Assembly: GCA_003260075.1 (NCBI GenBank)
Contig: QLIY01000025.1
Coordinates: 124,309 to 188,308 of the forward strand
From: Phallusia mammillata
Lineage: Eukaryota > Chordata > Ascidiacea > Phlebobranchia > Ascidiidae
Direction of reading: 5' to 3'
DNA length: 64,000 nt
The position numbers and the translations under genes are program-made. The notes below the pieces were generated by a model. The model did not search any database, was not told where the DNA came from, and saw nothing but the letters and a program-made list of their open reading frames with translations. Below are positions 59,000 to 64,000 of the stretch, piece after piece; within the stretch, counting starts at the first letter, position 1, and the number at the start of each line of letters is the position of its first letter.

Positions 59000-59787
59000 C
59001 AGTGCTCCGCAACCGGTGTGCCGCCGCAAAACCGTAACTTTTTGTTTGGGGGGGGGGTTGTTTTTGTGTATTTTAACATTCTAGTAAACGATACGGTTCA
59101 CAACACCAAACTAAAGCTACACTACCTATTGGTGTTTTATTACGTCATAATATACTGTACATTCGTGTTTTATTACGTCATAATGGCTTAATCGGCCCGG
59201 TGTGGACCCAAGAGGGTTTTTGTGCCGCCCGCGAACTAACTTTTAAATTTTAGGTGTTTACCTCAGGTGGAATACCCTGTCAGACCACTGATTTTAAGAA
59301 ACAATTATTCTTTATTAGTAATGGCTAGAAATAAATGCGACGTTTTAATCGTATGATGGAAATAGTTCCTCCTGGTGAAATCAGCAATTCCAATTGTTGC
59401 GTCAAATTTTTCAATTGTTTCGGCATTGTATGCCATTGTTTTCGACATAGAAGTTTACTGCACTTGGTATTTTTACTTTGCTACACCGTCTATCTGTTTC
59501 TTGTTTATTGCATTGCAAATGTTTTATGCACATTATATGGCATAAACGCACAACATTTTCAAGGACATAATATTTTTGTTCATATTACTTTTACAAAAAA
59601 AGTTCCAATAGTACGGCCCTTTACCAACGTAAAAAAATGTTTTTGGCCCTCAAAGAAGTTTAAGACCCCTAGATTAATGCGTTTTTAGGCTTTCAAAAAT
59701 TCAAATCGCATTTTTTGGTTCGGTGTGCCGCCGAACATTTAACTCATGTATGGTGTGACGTGTGCGAAAAAAGGTTGCGGAGCACTG
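59000..59787. mobile_element. hAT-type non-autonomous element, 788 bp
   Basis: Starts cagtgctccgcaacc and ends ggttgcggagcactg, a perfect 15-bp terminal inverted repeat. Perfect 8-bp duplications cactagaa at 58992-58999 and 59788-59795. The subterminal 'ggtgtgccgccg' also recurs at both ends, in the same direction. Ten G at 59048-59057 interrupt it; a 19-bp word, tgttttattacgtcataat, is repeated at about 59132 and 59168. The frame at 59335-59688 is not a transposase I recognise. Confidence 0.93.
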
Positions 59788-59795
59788 CACTAGAA

Positions 59796-62700
59796 CAGTA
59801 TTTTCCAACTTCTTGAGCTTGCGCCGCTAACAAGCTAAATGTTTGTTTGCAGTACACTGCACAGCCTAAAAAAACAAAAATATATTCAAAATAATCACCG
59901 TGAGATGCACAAATAGGACTTAACATAAAGCTTTTAGACGTTTGATTTGACGATAGTTGAATTCTGCAAAACCAAATATTTCGCTGCACACTTATTTCAC
60001 GAACCTAGTGGTGTTTTGTTTAGGAAAAAAAAATTGTTTTAAAGTGTCTTTATGAGTTTACTTGCATTAACAACATAAGGTTCAGTTTAAAACATTTATC
60101 GAAATTATGTGGTTTTGGCCAGAACCTTTTTTGAGTCGAGTTCGGCCATTTTCAACTACCACTTGGTGGAGCCCAAGATACACTTTATTCTTTTTGCTGT
60201 TGACTGGACTTCATTTTTCGCTATCGGCACTTCAAAAATGGCAATTCACAGTCGCGGCCTTCGCGTGTTTTCAATAACGGCGTCATTGATGAAAAACTAA
60301 ACAAGGCAAACTCGTGAAAAGTCGGCGCCAATTGAGACATCACACAAAAGTCAAGCGATGGTGCAACATCCGTCGATCGTCGGGCAAGTACAGACAAGCC
60401 CACGCGAGTACTTCAGTACCGACTTAAGCGTTGTCAGGTAGCCAAGCGGTCGACTGGCGTGTTTAGACCTGCCTTGAAATCACGTGACGTCGTTTCGCTC
60501 GTCTCCACTCATCTGGAACAACCACAACATTGCTTTTATTAGCTGTTAAGTGAAGCGTGTGGCCAATCAGTACAAACAAGTTTTCCCCATTCTGTATGGT
60601 TCGAAACTAAAAAACGAAAGCCAAGATAAAAATGAGATATTTTGGTTAAATTGTAGCAACGCTACATTCGCCAATTTGTTTTTCGATTTTTTGTCGTCAA
60701 AAAAACTCGAGATATTTGTAAAGCTATTTTTAAGGCAACAAATCAAGTTGTCTTGAATGTTGAAATGGTAATAGTGAAGAAAATAATCCGAAAAAGATTC
60801 ATAAGTCACGTTTTTTGTCTTTATTAGTGACACGAAGCCTCGGTTTCGATTTCGGGCAGCTGACAAAATGATTGATGATGTCCGTTGCTCGCCGGGTGTT
60901 CTCGTTTCATAAAGAATGTTTCAATGCTCATTGCCATATTACCTCGGGTTGACCGAACACACACTCCACATGACGCCCGCAGTGGCGAATACCAACCGCT
61001 GTCAAATGACTTTTATTAAGTTTCAGAAATGCAAACCGGGTTCGATATGGGAAAACGGGAGGGATGTTACGTGACCCGAGGGAGGACTTATAAGGCGGAG
61101 TCAAGTATGACAGCTTGTTACCTAATAGGGTGTACCTTCGGAAGCGACACGTCTCTTTTTCTGATTGATATCATGTTGGGTTTAATTGTCTTCTTAAATG
61201 TAAGTCTACTCCAATGTTGTTCTTACGACATTACTTAGCTGACAAATTCAGCACACTCAAATGTGTCTGTGTATTTCTTGTTGCAAACTACTGGTGATAT
61301 CGATTTCGCCCAAAAACTTGTCTCATCAGTCCCAAACAGGAAATAAATCACGATATAAAAGTGTGCTAAATTTGTCAGCCAAGTATTGTCAATATATGTA
61401 ACAGGAATCATCTGTTAAGCATGCGTGCATTAGAACGATTTCTGTATCAGTACATCGTTATTCTTACCATATCTTTTTGGGTCAAATAATTAGTTGCGCC
61501 TTACTGCCAGACGCTCCATCTTTTGTTCGGCTCGTGTGTCACAGAACCCGTTAAAAGCTCATTTAAATAAACCATAATTTTGCACCAAATACACAAAAAC
61601 GCCCTTTGTGGAGATAACCGTAATGCTGAGCCGATTAAATTATGTGCCCTTGTAAGACGTTACAGCTCCGACAACACAAAGGTGTCAACGTTTGAAGGCG
61701 GTCGGCACGCGAGTTGCGCAAGCTCCTTGACTGGTGTATAGGCCTCATCCGATTATAATCTGATGCTGATCCATAGACAACCCTGTGTCGCCGAATATGG
61801 TAAGGTGGATTAGGAAGGGTGTAATCTGGGCACGGCCAAATCCACAGGGCTGTTTGTAGTGCGGATTTCGTCGTGGCCTTGCGAATGCCGTGGAAGAAAC
61901 GTCCTTCGTCATAATCTTTATGTTTTTCGCAAAAAGGCCTTTCGAAGTGTTGTTAAAATGAATATGATAGAAAGTGTTTTCACAAAGGCCTATCGATTTA
62001 AAAAAAAATGAAGCAAGTAATGTACAATGACTGCATACTTTTAAGTATGGTACATGCATGGAATTTGATGATCTGTAGTAATAAAGAAATTCGATTGAAA
62101 GTGGACTCAGGTATTTTGTAGGTCATGCCGTTATGTCGCCAATTCAAAATCACACACTCAAAGATCTACCTTCTATAAACCATTGGAGTAAAAAATAGCT
62201 TGACCTCTGTCAACCTGTAACTGCAGTTTCTATTTTGAAAGAGCTGTCCCCTGTAATTGGCTCGCGACAATTTGGTCCTGAAATACAATGCGATTTAAAG
62301 TGGCGGCGACTTGTCAACTGGGACGAGACGAGCGCAACTGGAGAAACAATCTCAACAGTCATCGTGCAGGTTGTAGTAAACATATCGCGCCGCTATAGCC
62401 CGCGGGCGTCTGCGCCGTGCATCGCGGGTGCTTACGCCTCGTAAAACCTGTCGCCGAAGTTTAGAGATCACCAGAAATTAGAAACACTTTCCCACGTGCG
62501 CAGGTCACGTGACAACTTGTTGGCGGGAAAATTTGTGACCTAGTTTGTGACGTGGCGATGCGGCGTCACGATCGTACTTGTTGTGTATTGTCGAGAGATT
62601 ATAGCGCAGATGATCTCTCCATACTGTCAATATTAACCCCATCGCGACGAACCCTTCAGCTTTTGTGCTTGAGATTACAGCGAGTAGAGATTAGAAACAA

Positions 62701-64000
62701 CAGGTGCCCGTTACATCTATCGGTCACATTAGTCTGGATTGAAATGACATTTCAAATTTTGCGACGGGTGTGGGTATTGCGGATTATTGAATCCATCGAG
62801 GCATAATTCTGAACACAACCGTGTAATCACGTTTTAAATCTCCTTTGGATCGAATCTGAGTCAATTAAAGGATAGTTTGATACAACATACACAATCCCGC
62901 CGTTTCAAAGATGGATTTTCTTGAAGTATTGGCACGTAATCACTTAAATGAAGATATTTTGGTAAATGCCTGGTGTTCATTTCAATGTGCGACAGAAATT
63001 TTATCACATCACAACCTTTACATCACAAAATCACCCTAAAGATTGCCAAGCTATAAAAAACTGGGCAGTGTCAAAGGGTAGGGTAATTTAAGGTATTACG
63101 CGTGCTAACTGTTCCACTCCAAACATGATATCCAACATGCTTACAACAAGTGGTTGGGGACTAAAACCTAACGTTGGTTCGAAAACAATCTACCGAAATT
63201 GAACTTGTTTCAAAGTAACAGAAAAAGTCAGTCGATATTTTTTAATTCCTTCGTTTTATTAAAGGCAACAAAACGAATATTTATTAAGTCTTTGTTAAAC
63301 TATATCATTTTGTACTATAGGATTTTACTGCGGTTATTTTATTTGCTTGGAAACAGTACTTCTAATTCCGATTGTTTAGATGTTCACCTAACAGCACGTG
63401 CAGTGCCGACATAAGATGTGTTGCAAATTTGAATGAAATCGTTCATTTAAACCGCTTTCGCTGTAACAATCAAAATAAGGGGCAGGTGGATGTCGTGTTT
63501 GTTGGTTCAATCGATGGTACTGGATCATTAAATTGAGCGGATTAGTTTGCATACTATTCATGTCAATTGAAAGACATCGTCCGCCCGATAACAAGGCGGG
63601 ATACCCAATTTTGTACACAACATAAAAACCGACACAGGCAATTGTTTGTAAATATAAAAAAGCATTTTCCAAAGCCTGTGGGATAATCACATAAAACGCT
63701 TTTTGTCCTTAATGGTATACCTCGAACCACGCACAACTCATTTGACTTTGTCAGTTCCCATAAAAACGCATCGACGTATGTTTAAGTATGTGGCACGATC
63801 CTTCCTGTGTTAAACAAGGGGCGTCTGTGCCCAGGGAAGTGGGTGTCTATGCGGTGTTTTCGTTTCACACAAGGAACGTCCGTTCCCGCGTTTATTCTAC
63901 ACTCAATGAGGTAACGCGAGAGTTTGCAAAATACGTTTGTTTACAGTCCCAAAACCACATCCCCTAGAGTCGTGTGTCTAACTTGTCAAACGTATTTGGA
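59796..64000. other. Intergenic to window end, no gene recognised
   Basis: About 4.2 kb. The short frames here show no conserved motif. A hAT-like end word (cagtattttccaactt) directly follows the element at 59000-59787. A tRNA A-box-like word at 60433-60470 lacks a matching B box. Confidence 0.4.

Noticed and set aside
59335-59688. 117-aa frame inside the hAT element
   Set aside because: Low-complexity hydrophobic sequence without transposase motifs; the element is too short to be autonomous.
60433-60470. tRNA-like A box (tagccaagcggtcg)
   Set aside because: Looks like the 5' part of a tRNA-Leu or -Ser, but no B box (ggttcgannc) or acceptor-stem partner follows at the right distance.

Overview
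This is eukaryotic nuclear DNA, AT-rich, with spliced genes, canonical GT-AG introns and a dense load of small DNA-transposon relics. The gene set points to an animal: 3-ketodihydrosphingosine reductase, an SNX5/6-type sorting nexin, EXTL3, eEF1B-delta, archaemetzincin, asteroid homolog 1 and a ZP-domain membrane protein. Divergent but clearly alignable proteins, and lineage-specific acidic proteins, suggest an invertebrate deuterostome. An ascidian tunicate is my best guess, but the sequence does not prove it.

Layout. 1-13803 (+): the 3' part of an ASTE1-like gene with a roughly 10.4 kb intron. 15109-18097 (-): KDSR, 7 coding exons. 19809-23476 (-): SNX5/6/32-like SNX-BAR protein, 9 coding exons. 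23989-24228 and 25122-26804 (-): two unrecognised acidic proteins that share a C-terminal module, apparently tandem paralogs. 29949-40971 (-): EXTL3-like glycosyltransferase, 19 coding exons. 44081-46359 (+): EEF1D. 49277-51268 (+): AMZ-type metallopeptidase. 51728-54781 (-): ZP-domain protein with signal peptide, RxRR cleavage site and TM segment. 54782-64000: no gene recognised. The genes look like unrelated housekeeping and cell-surface functions; I see no operon or dedicated pathway. EXTL3 and EEF1D are divergently arranged. AMZ and the ZP gene converge, as do ASTE1 and KDSR.

Two features cut across the window. First, at least nine short non-autonomous DNA transposons have exact or near-exact target-site duplications: hAT-type with 8 bp, and one Mutator-like element with 9 bp. 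Second, homopolymer blocks, nearly all of 10-12 G (one is 10 C), repeatedly sit exactly between two near-identical direct copies of 90-430 bp. They duplicate KDSR exon 4 and parts of EXTL3 exons 11, 17 and 18. Longer G blocks of 27 and 79 interrupt EXTL3 and AMZ exons. The likely reading is unmerged contig overlaps (or alleles) joined with a pad, so gene models and repeat content near them should be treated with care.

Exon boundaries below were derived by hand from splice signals, reading phase and recalled family alignments. No search was run.
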